From assembly GCF_014836645.1 (NCBI RefSeq), contig NZ_JACSQM010000002.1, positions 62,001 to 126,000 on the forward strand: a stretch of DNA of 64,000 nt. Direction: 5' to 3'. A program made the translations under genes and the position numbers. Position 1 is the stretch's first letter; each line of letters begins with the position of its first letter. Source of the DNA: Fictibacillus norfolkensis (GTDB lineage Bacteria > Bacillota > Bacilli > Bacillales > Fictibacillaceae). Below are positions 33,358-41,983 of the stretch, in pieces. The notes beneath the pieces are model-generated. The model had not been told where the DNA came from, did no database searches, and saw only the letters and a list, made by a program, of their open reading frames with translations.

Positions 33358-33753
33358 TTATCTTACCCCCTCTTTCATACGCTTTTGCAGATTGGGTTTT
33401 GTACGAGATTGGATCTCGTTTAATTTATTCTTTATATCTTGTTCAATGTCTCTTTGAAAGAACGTTGCAAATTTGCAAAGATAAGCGATGCTATCAGCAA
33501 TTTCTTTTCCAATGTCTTCTGCAACTTCTTCTTTTGCGAGTTGGAAAGCTTTTTCCCCTTCAACCCCTTCTTCTTTCATGTCATACGCCCGATTTAACAT
33601 TCTTCTTAATTCTTCTGCAATCTCCGCTATTTCTGTAGTTAATAGTAAATGATTAAGCAAAAGAGATTCCGTACTCTTATCAGCACTTTCTTTACTAATC
33701 TCCCATCCTCTTTCCAATTGAAAATCCTCTAACTCTTTATGTATCATTCTCAT
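33358..33753 (-). CDS. MazG-like nucleotide pyrophosphohydrolase 2
   Basis: About 131 residues, all helical. Motifs fit the MazG/iMazG family: LLLTTEIAEIAEELRRML and EEVAEDIGKEIADSIAYLCKFATFF, carrying the E-x-x-E and E-x-x-D residues that bind magnesium. Likely a housecleaning NTP pyrophosphatase. The start at 33753 has GGAGG; it is followed without a gap by the alpha/beta hydrolase gene. Distinct from the shorter MazG-like protein at 26.7 kb. Confidence 0.85.
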   Translation of the reverse strand: MRMIHKELEDFQLERGWEISKESADKSTESLLLNHLLLTTEIAEIAEELRRMLNRAYDMKEEGVEGEKAFQLAKEEVAEDIGKEIADSIAYLCKFATFFQRDIEQDIKNKLNEIQSRTKPNLQKRMKEGVR

Positions 33754-33871
33754 ATTTAAAATTCCTCCGTTCTTCATCTTTCCCACTACATAATTCTCTA
33801 CAATTTAACAAAAACCTTTTTACATACTTGAATAACAGGGTATAATATTACCAGAATATGGAGGTTGTATA

Positions 33872-34426
33872 ATGGAACGCAAAATGGCAAACCGACCTAA
33901 TTGGAAAAGAGTAACAGACAGACATTTTGAAGTAACGCATAAGGAAAATTCTTGTTTTAACGGGAAAGTAACAGCAATCCATCTAAAGCAAGTTTCTGAA
34001 CCATTAATTGTTAACTATAAAGATCATGAAGTATGTATCGCTGACTCTGGATATACATGGATGCAGCATTTTCCAAAGGGAGAAAAATATACGATCACAA
34101 CGGTAATAGATGGTAACGGGAACGTTGTACAGTTCTATATAGATATGTGTATCGATCATGGAGTGGATGAAAATGGTGTCCCTTGGTTTGATGACCTTTA
34201 TTTAGATATTGTTATTCTCCCTAATAAAGAACTCTTTCTTTTAGATGACAATGAGTTGATGGAAGCTTTCAAAAAAGGGGATATTAATGAAGATGAAATG
34301 AAGCTAGCACATGAGACAGCTCAAAAAATCATCTCCATGCATAAAGAAGGAAAGTTTGAACAATTAGAAACATGCATTGAGCATGCTGAAGAATGGATAA
34401 AAGAAAAAAAGTTCAATCATAAGTGA
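33872..34426 (+). CDS. DUF402 family protein (nucleoside phosphatase-like)
   Basis: 184 residues. Fits the DUF402 barrel family, some members of which hydrolyse nucleoside di- or triphosphates: LIVNYKDHEVCIADSGYTWMQHFP, VVQFYIDMCIDHGVDENGVPWFDDLYLDIVILPN (acidic metal-binding cluster), then ELMEAFKKGDINEDEMKLAHETA. ATG with GGAGG. Single gene with its own terminator. The exact substrate is not provable from sequence. Confidence 0.87.
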   Translation: MERKMANRPNWKRVTDRHFEVTHKENSCFNGKVTAIHLKQVSEPLIVNYKDHEVCIADSGYTWMQHFPKGEKYTITTVIDGNGNVVQFYIDMCIDHGVDENGVPWFDDLYLDIVILPNKELFLLDDNELMEAFKKGDINEDEMKLAHETAQKIISMHKEGKFEQLETCIEHAEEWIKEKKFNHK

Positions 34427-34434
34427 AAATGACA

Positions 34435-34466
34435 AAACACCAGAGGGCTGTTTCCCTCTGGTGTTT
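34435..34466. terminator. Bidirectional terminator at 34.4 kb
   Basis: AAACACCAGAGGG / CCCTCTGGTGTTT stem with a six-base loop between convergent genes. Confidence 0.88.
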
Positions 34467-34468
34467 AT

Positions 34469-34705
34469 CTATTTATTTACATTCTTATTTTTCTCTAAAA
34501 AACGCAAAGCATCTTCTACTTCATCTAAAACTTGTGATCCGATGATTCCTTCTTCCTCATCTAAAAAAGTAACTTGGAAATAACCACTCTCACCCTGTGG
34601 AACATACCTCATTCTGACAAGTTCCGGCTGTTGATCTTCTTCTCTCCAAAACTCTAATTCTTGTTCAGGATTTTTCATCAATTGTTCGATTTGATCACTA
34701 TTCAT
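34469..34705 (-). CDS. Hypothetical acidic protein, 78 residues
   Basis: Small, soluble and strongly acidic (NPEQELEFWREEDQQPELVRM, TFLDEEEGIIGSQVLDEVEDALRFLEK). Not recognised. ATG with AGGTG; a good terminator follows. Composition suggests an intracellular binding protein. Function unknown. Confidence 0.65.
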   Translation of the reverse strand: MNSDQIEQLMKNPEQELEFWREEDQQPELVRMRYVPQGESGYFQVTFLDEEEGIIGSQVLDEVEDALRFLEKNKNVNK

Positions 34706-34822
34706 CTGTAAGACACCTCTAGATTACTCTATTTAATTTAGTATATACATTTTTACCCTAAATAAAATCCTCTAAACCATTAGCAACATCCGACATTTCC
34801 TGGGGAATATTGTCTATGTCTG

Positions 34823-35398
34823 TTATTGCACGTATGGAGAAGTCCTCACCCACCGTGTTAATGCTTCTTCTGTGCTTATTATTTCTGCAAATTCTTTATG
34901 AAGATGAGCAAGAGCAGACTCATGGACATCTTGAGCCGAAAAAACTGTTCCATCATAAGAATTTATTTTGAATGCAGCAGTAGCATCATGGATTAGAGAC
35001 ACGCTAAAACCATAATTAGCTGCCATTCTTGTAGTAGTAGAAACACAATGATTCGTCGTTAAACCAATAATCAAGATGTGTTCGATTTCGAGTGTTTCTA
35101 ATGTTTCTTTAAGCTCCGTACCGATAAAAGCACTATTAACGCTCTTAATGAACAAAGGTTCATCTTCTTTAGGTTCAAAGCCTGTTTTCAACTGATAACC
35201 TAATTTTGAAGGGTGCAATGGTGAGTGTTCATTTTCTGATTGGTGCTGCACATGCATGACCGGCATCCCCACTTCTCGAGAGGCGCCAAGCAATGTAAGC
35301 ATATTTACTTCAGCATTTGCATTATTTCGTTCTCCCCAGAAATTTGTTTCATCAAATCCTTTTTGAACATCAACAATGAGCAAACATGCTTTTTTCAC
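34823..35398 (-). CDS. Isochorismatase-like cysteine hydrolase
   Basis: 191-residue hydrolase of the nicotinamidase/isochorismatase fold. The triad is visible: Asp10 in LLIVDVQKGF, Lys85 in LFIKSVNSAF, Cys118 in LTTNHCVSTT, with the cis-peptide-type GLTTNHC segment. Hydrolyses an amide or vinyl ether; the member is not nicotinamidase by its metal ligands, which I do not see. GTG start with AAGGAG. Monocistronic. Confidence 0.9.
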   Translation of the reverse strand: MKKACLLIVDVQKGFDETNFWGERNNANAEVNMLTLLGASREVGMPVMHVQHQSENEHSPLHPSKLGYQLKTGFEPKEDEPLFIKSVNSAFIGTELKETLETLEIEHILIIGLTTNHCVSTTTRMAANYGFSVSLIHDATAAFKINSYDGTVFSAQDVHESALAHLHKEFAEIISTEEALTRWVRTSPYVQ

Positions 35399-35542
35399 AA
35401 TTCGTTCTCCTTATATTCAGAATATAACTCTTATTACATACCTTTTTCGATGTAACTTTAATTTTTCCTGCCGTACTATTTCAGATGAGATTCTCATATT
35501 TTGGGAGTACTTAGACAAGCTACTTGAATAGGAGGATCACTT

Positions 35543-36178
35543 TTGAACGAGACCATGATATTGAGTATTCATTTTGTTATGCTTGGTATCAGTTTAGCTA
35601 TTCCTATCGGGCCAATTAAACTTGAGATGATTAAATACGGACTATTTGGTGGTTTTTGGCCATCTTGGTTCGTCGGGATTGGTGCAGTATGTGCGGATCT
35701 ATTGTTTATGTTTTTGATATTTCTAGGACTTACTTCTTTTCTGCATCATGAATGGATTACAATTTCCATGCTTATCATCGGAATGATTATGCTTAGTTAT
35801 TTAGGAATTTCGACCATTAGAAATTCGGGCTCAACCTTATCCTTGCTAATAGACGACAAGATAAACCTCAAGAAACCTTTCTGGACTGGTTTTGTCATCG
35901 CTCTTATGAACCCTTATAATTTTATCTTCTGGTTTGGCATATATGGCGGTTCACTTCAAAGCATACCTTCTACCACTAATGAAATCACCAGAATCGCTTT
36001 AAGCCTCTGCATAATTGCAGGGATTGTCCTGTGGAATTTAAACGTGGCATTTACCGTCCATTTTTTTCGTTTTTTGATCAATGAGATTACGATAAGGTGG
36101 CTAGCAAGATTTGCTGGAATCGGACTAATTGGTTTCTCTAGCTTTCTTGCATATAAATTATTTTCATTCCTTTCATAA
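35543..36178 (+). CDS. LysE family amino acid exporter
   Basis: 211-residue membrane protein with six helices. LysE/RhtB marks: GISLAIPIGPIKLEMIKYGLFGGFWPSWFVGIGAVCADL near the N-terminus and FWTGFVIALMNPYNFIFWFGI in the middle. Exports amino acids or related small molecules. TTG start with GGAGG. Alone between convergent or divergent genes; terminator downstream. Confidence 0.9.
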   Translation: MNETMILSIHFVMLGISLAIPIGPIKLEMIKYGLFGGFWPSWFVGIGAVCADLLFMFLIFLGLTSFLHHEWITISMLIIGMIMLSYLGISTIRNSGSTLSLLIDDKINLKKPFWTGFVIALMNPYNFIFWFGIYGGSLQSIPSTTNEITRIALSLCIIAGIVLWNLNVAFTVHFFRFLINEITIRWLARFAGIGLIGFSSFLAYKLFSFLS

Positions 36179-36183
36179 ACAAA

Positions 36184-36211
36184 AGGCGCTGCTATGAAAT
36201 AGTCAGCGCCT
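36184..36211. terminator. Bidirectional terminator at 36.2 kb
   Basis: AGGCGCTG / CAGCGCCT stem around a twelve-base loop between the convergent LysE and YteA-type genes. Confidence 0.72.
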
Positions 36212-36219
36212 CAAGTCTT

Positions 36220-36948
36220 TTACTTATCATATTTGTCTCTATCTGATTGCTTCTCTTCTTCTCTGTCTAACTCTTCTTCATATTCCTCGTGATTTCTGTT
36301 CTGAACAACATTTCTTTCTTTTCCTGTGATGTCAGTAGCAACAAAACTTTCATATTCCTCTACAAATCCGTCATCATCATTAGAGTCTTCGTACATCTCG
36401 TTATAGTCTCTTTTATCAGGATCAGCAAAGTCTGAAGGCGTTTCACTCGTACCATGTTTAGCAACGGACTGCCACGCATCTTCTCCATCAAAGAACGTAG
36501 CATCCTTATTATCATTGCTTCTCGTTTTATAATCTGGACCAATAACCTCTTCTTCAATAGGACGGTCATCTGATGAGTTTTGTGCAGGACTATGTTCTTT
36601 ACAATAAAGCGTAAAAGGGACTATTTCTAAACGTTCTTTCAGAATGTCATTGCCACACGTTTTACAAATTCCATACTCACCTTTATCGATACTTTTTAAA
36701 GCTGTGTCGATATCTTCCAGCTCTTTTTCATGTAGATCATTCAGAGCAATATCTTTTTCTTTTTCAAATAATTCTGTGCCGAGATCACCAGGATGATTAT
36801 CATAATTAGACAGTTCGCCTGTTGATTCTTTTGGAAATTCTGAATCATTACCAAAAGACTCGTTTCTTTCTCTCATACCTTTTATCTCTTCTTTTCGTGA
36901 TAATAAGATTTGTTTAAAATGGTCCATTTCTTGTGTAGATAATGCCAT
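36220..36948 (-). CDS. yteA: YteA family protein with DksA/TraR-type zinc finger
   Basis: 242 residues. The N-terminal helical hairpin (STQEMDHFKQILLSRKEEI), then YDNHPGDLGTELFEKEKDIALND, a DksA/TraR zinc finger (YGICKTCGNDI ... LYCKEH), and a long disordered acidic tail with many Asp, Glu and Asn (about 130-242) match the YteA group of spore-formers. It may act on RNA polymerase as DksA does, but this is unproven in this group. ATG with GGGAG. The 305 bp to the divergent HD-GYP gene are AT-rich and presumably hold both promoters; I see no gene there. Confidence 0.87.
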   Translation of the reverse strand: MALSTQEMDHFKQILLSRKEEIKGMRERNESFGNDSEFPKESTGELSNYDNHPGDLGTELFEKEKDIALNDLHEKELEDIDTALKSIDKGEYGICKTCGNDILKERLEIVPFTLYCKEHSPAQNSSDDRPIEEEVIGPDYKTRSNDNKDATFFDGEDAWQSVAKHGTSETPSDFADPDKRDYNEMYEDSNDDDGFVEEYESFVATDITGKERNVVQNRNHEEYEEELDREEEKQSDRDKYDK

Positions 36949-37253
36949 GATTCAATCTCCCTTCTTACTTCGATATACCATTTCATACCCTTTATTCCGA
37001 ATAATTATCCATCCTGTGTATTTTGCACAATAATCATACATGCTATACTAATCAACAACTCATTACCTCTGTTATATAGAACAACACCGTTTGTTTCTCC
37101 GTTTCTTAATCATGAAATAGTCGATTGTAAATCGAAATACCTATTTTTTTAGCAAAAAATGTTCTAAAGTGTTGAAAAATTGCTTTTTTTCCAACTTTTT
37201 GTAAGGTATGCTAATAATATCTTTTAAAGTAATAGTAAGAAAGGCGGTGAATC

Positions 37254-38750
37254 ATGAAAATTTATGAGAGTTTTGAAAAACGTTTATTAAAAAATTATGT
37301 GATTGGTTCAACCGCTGCCGTTTTAGGAGTAGGAGGAGTATTTGTTTTTACTACCCTCCGTTTATCCATGTTTGAATTTATGATCTTGTGTGGTATTCTT
37401 CTTGCTTCTTGTGTGATTATGTTTTCACTCGAATATGTTTTCTTTCGTATGCATACAGCTATTTTTAAAAATTACTTTTCAAAACAAAAACCTGCTTTAC
37501 AGCTCGCTGAAAAAACATATTTTCACGCGCATCATTTCCCAATCAGAACTGTAAAGAGAATTCTCGGTCCGCATCTGTTAGGATTATCTATACCAGCACT
37601 ATCCTTAACTGCTATAGCGATCTCACTAGATTATTTATCACTTCCCTATTATTACATGTACCTTGCATCATTGGGAGCGATTTTAGTAGCAGGTATGCAT
37701 GCGATTATTGAATTCTTCTTAACCACCAAAGCCGTTCAGCCTGTGCTTCGTACCATTCAAGAAAGAACGCTTAAGGACCATGGGAAAATACTGTCTTTAG
37801 CAACGGCTAAACACATATCTATTCAACGAAAAATTCAATGGAGTACTTTATTTATTGGAACGTTTCCACTTCTTTTATTCGCACTTGCGAATCAAGTACG
37901 ACTATACCATCTATCAGCGCCTGTGAATGGATCGTATTGGAGCTGGGCTTTCTTTATCTTATTGATCGGTATTTCTTTTGCTATCTACGGAGCCTACTTG
38001 TTGTTTAAAGATATTCAGCAGCCTATGGACGAACTACAAACAGGAATGTATGAAGTCCGCACGGGAAATTCTAATGCAAAAGTTCATGATCTGTATTCAG
38101 ATGAATTTTCTAAACTCATAAAAGGTTTTAACCATATGGCTCATGCGATACAATCTCGTGAGCATGAAAATAAACAGCTGCTCGAAAGTTTTTTCGCGAC
38201 GATGGCCGCAACCTTGGATGCACGTGATCCATATACAGCAGGACATAGTTTACGAGTTGCTGATTATGCAATGAAGATCGGTCAGATGGCTGGATTGCCG
38301 TTTCAACAATTGGTCCAGCTTCGGAAAGCCGCACTTTTGCATGACATTGGAAAAATTGGAATACCCGATGTAGTACTACTAAAAGAATCTAAATTAACAT
38401 CAGAAGAATTTGAGCAAATAAAAAAACACCCGGTAATAGGTGCTGATATCCTTGCTCAAGTACAGCCTTTTGATGCTATGCAACCGTTGCTACCTGGGGT
38501 TCGTTATCATCATGAACGTTATGATGGGAAAGGTTATCCTGAACAGCTGGCTGGAGAAAACATTCCTATTTTCGGAAGGATCATTGCTGTTGCCGATGCT
38601 TATGACGCAATGACGTCTGATCGGCCATATCGTAAAGGGATGACTCATGAAAAGGCATTGGCCATTTTGGAAGATGGAAAAGGCACACAATGGGATCCAT
38701 ACTTAGCCCAACTTTTTATTGAAGAGATGTCATTAAAATCCATTTCTTAA
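37254..38750 (+). CDS. HD-GYP cyclic-di-GMP phosphodiesterase with membrane domain
   Basis: 498 residues. Hydrophobic helices near 18-40, 45-65, 110-160, 200-220 and 230-252, then a HAMP linker (about 255-305), then the HD-GYP domain (310-495). Key motifs are intact: AGHSLRVADYA, LLHDIGKIGIPD, YHHERYDGKGYPEQLAGENIP, AVADAYDAMTSDRPYR. Expected to degrade cyclic di-GMP at the membrane. ATG with AAAGGCGG. The next gene (GNAT) follows after 14 bp with its own site, so the two are probably co-transcribed. Confidence 0.93.
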   Translation: MKIYESFEKRLLKNYVIGSTAAVLGVGGVFVFTTLRLSMFEFMILCGILLASCVIMFSLEYVFFRMHTAIFKNYFSKQKPALQLAEKTYFHAHHFPIRTVKRILGPHLLGLSIPALSLTAIAISLDYLSLPYYYMYLASLGAILVAGMHAIIEFFLTTKAVQPVLRTIQERTLKDHGKILSLATAKHISIQRKIQWSTLFIGTFPLLLFALANQVRLYHLSAPVNGSYWSWAFFILLIGISFAIYGAYLLFKDIQQPMDELQTGMYEVRTGNSNAKVHDLYSDEFSKLIKGFNHMAHAIQSREHENKQLLESFFATMAATLDARDPYTAGHSLRVADYAMKIGQMAGLPFQQLVQLRKAALLHDIGKIGIPDVVLLKESKLTSEEFEQIKKHPVIGADILAQVQPFDAMQPLLPGVRYHHERYDGKGYPEQLAGENIPIFGRIIAVADAYDAMTSDRPYRKGMTHEKALAILEDGKGTQWDPYLAQLFIEEMSLKSIS

Positions 38751-38764
38751 ACAGGAGGTTATTT

Positions 38765-39343
38765 TTGAATACATACGATCATTTTCCAGTTATTGAAACA
38801 GATAGACTAAGACTAAGACCAGTCATTGAGTCAGATATAAAGGAAATTTATGCAGCGTTCTCAGATGGTGACGCATTACGTTATTATGGAATGGCACCTT
38901 TACAAACTGAAGAAGAAGCCTATGAGCTTATTCAAGCGTTTGAAAAAGGATTTACTACAGGAAGTTCAATACGTTGGGGAATCATTTTAAAAGAACAAGA
39001 TAAACTCATCGGAACATGCGGATTTCACAATTGGAGCAAATCAGATCGAAGAACAGAGCTTGGTTATGAACTAAATCGTGCCTATTGGAATAACGGATTC
39101 ATGATCGAGGCGTTACGAGCCATCCTTCATTACGGATTCAACGGGATGGAATTTAATCGGATTGCTGCTGTGATCAGACCCGAAAACAAAGTTTCCCGTG
39201 CGTTAGTATCTAAACTTGGTTTTCATGAAGAAGCATTACTACAGGAACATCAAAGAGTCGGTGACCACTACTATGATATGTACATCTATTCCCTACTAAA
39301 AAAGAACGCAGATTTGTATGAACAAGAAGCTAATAGTCTTTAG
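38765..39343 (+). CDS. GNAT acetyltransferase, RimJ/RimL type
   Basis: 192-residue acetyltransferase. It opens FPVIETDRLRLRPVIESDIKEIYAAFS, as in the ribosomal-protein/amino-acid GNAT group, continues with ELGYELNRAYWNNGFMIEALRAILHYGF, and ends NKVSRALVSKLGFHEEALLQEHQRVGDHYYDMYIYSLL. Acetylates a terminal or small-molecule amine; substrate unknown. TTG start with AGGAGG. Terminator overlaps the stop region. Confidence 0.9.
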   Translation: MNTYDHFPVIETDRLRLRPVIESDIKEIYAAFSDGDALRYYGMAPLQTEEEAYELIQAFEKGFTTGSSIRWGIILKEQDKLIGTCGFHNWSKSDRRTELGYELNRAYWNNGFMIEALRAILHYGFNGMEFNRIAAVIRPENKVSRALVSKLGFHEEALLQEHQRVGDHYYDMYIYSLLKKNADLYEQEANSL

Positions 39344-39360
39344 CTTCTTGTTTTATTTTT
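39325..39360 (+). terminator. Terminator overlapping the end of the GNAT gene
   Basis: AAGAAGCTAA / TTTAGCTTCTT stem spanning the stop codon, followed by GTTTTATTTTT. Confidence 0.75.
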
Positions 39361-39405
39361 ACTCTTTTATTAAGGATTGTGCTATTAGAACTTGTTGCTT
39401 TGGAA

Positions 39406-39440
39406 TAGACCATGAAGGCAGAGTGCGCCTTCATGGTCTA
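39406..39440. repeat. Orphan perfect hairpin
   Basis: TAGACCATGAAGGC / GCCTTCATGGTCTA, 14-bp perfect arms around AGAGTGC. It is not followed by a T run on either strand and lies mid-way in the gap between the GNAT gene (already terminated) and the next gene. Operator or structured leader possible. Confidence 0.55.
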
Positions 39441-39533
39441 TATTCCTATTTAGAAGATAGCCTTACATTAATCCAAAATAGGTTTCAAAGTAACTTACTA
39501 GAGGTATGAAAAGGAAAAAGGAGGTAATCAGGT

Positions 39534-39896
39534 ATGGAACAAAAAGGAACGTTTTATGTAACAGCGAAAGGTGATTTACAGCCCCTTCCTACTGACGACC
39601 ATGTTCATTATTTTGAGATTCTAGCTTCTTATGATGAGAAGCAACAGCTAGAGCATCTTTTTGCTAAAATGCATGCGAACAATAAACAAGAAGGCTTGGA
39701 TGTTTTCTCACCGAAAAGACACTTTTCCGAATCACATGCTGAATACCATCGAGGAAAAGACAGCAAGCTTGTATACGAGTTATTTAGATATCTCTACTTA
39801 TTAGGAACTGAAAAAACAAAGCGGGAAATTGAAGAGATGGAAGTTTTGCCAGAATTGTATGAAGCAAGCCATGATACAATTGAAAAAGTAAAATAG
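39534..39896 (+). CDS. Hypothetical protein, 120 residues
   Basis: Soluble alpha/beta protein I do not recognise: GTFYVTAKGDLQPLPTDDHVHYFEI, YDEKQQLEHLFAKM, then FRYLYLLGTEKTKREIEEMEVLPELYEA. ATG with AAGGAGG, followed by a compact terminator. Well-formed gene with normal codon use; function unknown. Confidence 0.7.
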   Translation: MEQKGTFYVTAKGDLQPLPTDDHVHYFEILASYDEKQQLEHLFAKMHANNKQEGLDVFSPKRHFSESHAEYHRGKDSKLVYELFRYLYLLGTEKTKREIEEMEVLPELYEASHDTIEKVK

Positions 39897-39926
39897 CACC
39901 GGAATCTTTTCCGGTGCCTTTTCTTT
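39893..39926. terminator. Terminator at 39.9 kb
   Basis: AGCACCGGAA / TTCCGGTGCC hairpin followed by TTTTCTTT, at the meeting point of two convergent genes. Confidence 0.8.
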
Positions 39927-39935
39927 AAGCTATTA

Positions 39936-40340
39936 TTATTCCCACTCTATCGTTCCATCTTCTTTAATCCAAAATCTTACCATATCTAAATCATCCAACG
40001 CATGCTTGATCTTATTCGCTTTTTCACGATAACTTGGAGTGTCAGGATGAGCAAGTACTAAGGTTTTTGCAGGATTTTTTTCATGACTTTTTAGTAGATT
40101 TACAAATTTAAGGAAAAATTCATTCTGGTTTTGATAGCCACTTAATTCAGACATATTTCCTTGCGCTGCGATGAGAAGTGTATGATATTCATTCGTTGCA
40201 GTCAAATCTACACCGTCTATCTCATTGCACATTTCAGTTTCATAGCCTTCGCGTAATAAATATGCTTCTACTGCTTTAATCACTTCTGATTTGTTCATAA
40301 CAAATGCATCACTAATGTATGGATGGTCATGTAAAGCCAA
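39936..40340 (-). CDS. Hypothetical protein, nuclease-like fold possible
   Basis: About 134 residues. The stretch VEAYLLREGYETE, then IDGVDLTATNEYHTLLIAAQGN resembles the core strand order of PD-(D/E)XK nucleases, but a full motif is not certain. It ends MVRFWIKEDGTIEWE. Start uncertain: TTG 40340 sits eight bases after AAGGAG; ATG 40346 is too close to it. Function unknown. Confidence 0.6.
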   Translation of the reverse strand: MALHDHPYISDAFVMNKSEVIKAVEAYLLREGYETEMCNEIDGVDLTATNEYHTLLIAAQGNMSELSGYQNQNEFFLKFVNLLKSHEKNPAKTLVLAHPDTPSYREKANKIKHALDDLDMVRFWIKEDGTIEWE

Positions 40341-40536
40341 ACTCATCACTCCTTCTTATCTATAACAGCATTCGCAACACTTTCCCATCAATAGAGGGGT
40401 ACTTAAATGTCGTATACCCCTATTTTTCTATCAAAAAACCGTCTATAAAGGATTTTTCTAAAAGAGAAACTTCTTTCCCCTTTCAACGTATTTCCTATAA
40501 GATAGAAATAAGAAACTATAGTTGGGGGATTCGTAC

Positions 40537-41784
40537 ATGGCTCAAAAAGCTGAAAAACAAAACCAATCCCGTATATGGACCATCATAGCGGGAATAGGTT
40601 TGTTTCTGTTAAGTAAATTAAAGTGGGTATTCGGCCTGCTTAAATTAGGGAAATTCGCAACACTCATCTCCATGTTCATATCACTTGGTGCATATGCGGC
40701 ATTTTATGGCTGGAAATTCGCAGTAGCCATCGTTTATCTTATATTTGTGCATGAGATGGGCCATTTAGTCGCAGCTAAACTAAAAGGAATAAAAACATCG
40801 CCAGCGATCTTCATCCCCTTTATGGGGGCGGCGATAGGTATGAAAGAGATGCCTAAAAATGCTAAAGACGAAGCGTATATCGCGTATGCAGGACCATTGT
40901 TCGGGTTATTATCTTTCTTACCAGCTGTGTTTCTGTATGAAGCGACTGCAGAACCATTCTGGGGCTTGGTCATCTTTTTAGGGGCAATGATCAACTTATT
41001 TAACTTGTTCCCCGTCTCACCACTCGATGGCGGAAGAATCGTTGGGGTTCTATCTACTAAGATCTGGTTCATTGGCTTATTACTTGTTCTGCCTTATTTG
41101 TTCATATCACCAGATCCCATCATTTTCTTAATCTTCATTTTCGGTATCCTAACTTGGTGGAAACGAGTTCGTGAAGACTTCGAACAAAACAAGTTAAAAG
41201 AAACGCTTACTCTGTATCAATCCGAACAAGAGAAACTTACTGTGATCAATCAAGAGATGAATGAGTACAAAGACATGCCGAACTTTGGTTATATCATCGG
41301 AACTTACTTAGAAGATGTGCGAGTTTCCAAAGATAGACTAAAACGAAATATGCCATCTGGTTCTTCATTTCCTGTTCTACAGGATAAGAAGAAGATTCGT
41401 AAGCATCGTACATTAGTAGAAATTGAAATATTAAACAATCGTGAACGTTTCTTACAAACACTTTTAAATGAATATGAGAGCAATCAACGTCAGAGAGAAT
41501 ATATTCAAAACATGTATCAAGAAGCTGATCCTGAAGAAATCGCATCTTTGCCAGAGCTTCAGAACTTTAGCCATAGCAGCTTGTTTGAAGCTTATGAACA
41601 AAGCCTGTTATCTGAAAAAGCGAAAACAGAGAAACAATTTGAGCAAACAAAGAACTATTACGTCTCCAACACAAAAACAAAAGTGAGCGTGTTGATTATG
41701 TACCTATTGTTAGCGGGAGTCTTATCTGCTTTTGTTGTATACGGCAATGAACTTATGGATGCAAATCGTTTCTTAATCAGCTAG
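40537..41784 (+). CDS. M50 family site-2-type zinc protease
   Basis: 415-residue membrane metalloprotease. Zinc site HEMGH (His72, Glu73, His76) lies in a membrane helix, and NLFPVSPLDGGRI supplies the third ligand motif (Asp of LDGG). After the catalytic membrane core (about 40-215) come a long cytosolic coiled-coil-rich region (about 215-385) and a final membrane helix (about 388-408). The coiled-coil tail is unlike SpoIVFB or RseP. Likely cuts membrane-bound substrates; target unknown. The start at 40537 follows TTGGGGGA. Confidence 0.9.
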   Translation: MAQKAEKQNQSRIWTIIAGIGLFLLSKLKWVFGLLKLGKFATLISMFISLGAYAAFYGWKFAVAIVYLIFVHEMGHLVAAKLKGIKTSPAIFIPFMGAAIGMKEMPKNAKDEAYIAYAGPLFGLLSFLPAVFLYEATAEPFWGLVIFLGAMINLFNLFPVSPLDGGRIVGVLSTKIWFIGLLLVLPYLFISPDPIIFLIFIFGILTWWKRVREDFEQNKLKETLTLYQSEQEKLTVINQEMNEYKDMPNFGYIIGTYLEDVRVSKDRLKRNMPSGSSFPVLQDKKKIRKHRTLVEIEILNNRERFLQTLLNEYESNQRQREYIQNMYQEADPEEIASLPELQNFSHSSLFEAYEQSLLSEKAKTEKQFEQTKNYYVSNTKTKVSVLIMYLLLAGVLSAFVVYGNELMDANRFLIS

Positions 41785-41789
41785 ACCTA

Positions 41790-41820
41790 GAAAGCACCTC
41801 TTGATGGAGGTGTTTTTTTA
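41790..41820 (+). terminator. Terminator after the M50 protease
   Basis: GCACCTC(TTGAT)GGAGGTGT hairpin followed by T7. Confidence 0.82.
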
Positions 41821-41983
41821 ATACCCTTCTTTTTACCTGCATCAACTTGTTTATAGTACATTGGCTACAGAAATCCATAAACGTACAAAGGGCTTTTTGT
41901 CTTATCTTTTGGATAGATAAAAGGAATGCCTCATCAATAACACGAATGGTGTAGAAAAATAGACAAAAGGAGCGAATATCACG

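Noticed and set aside
39318..39509. Plus-strand 63-residue frame after the GNAT gene
   Set aside because: It starts inside the GNAT coding end, crosses a terminator and a perfect hairpin, and has no ribosome site.
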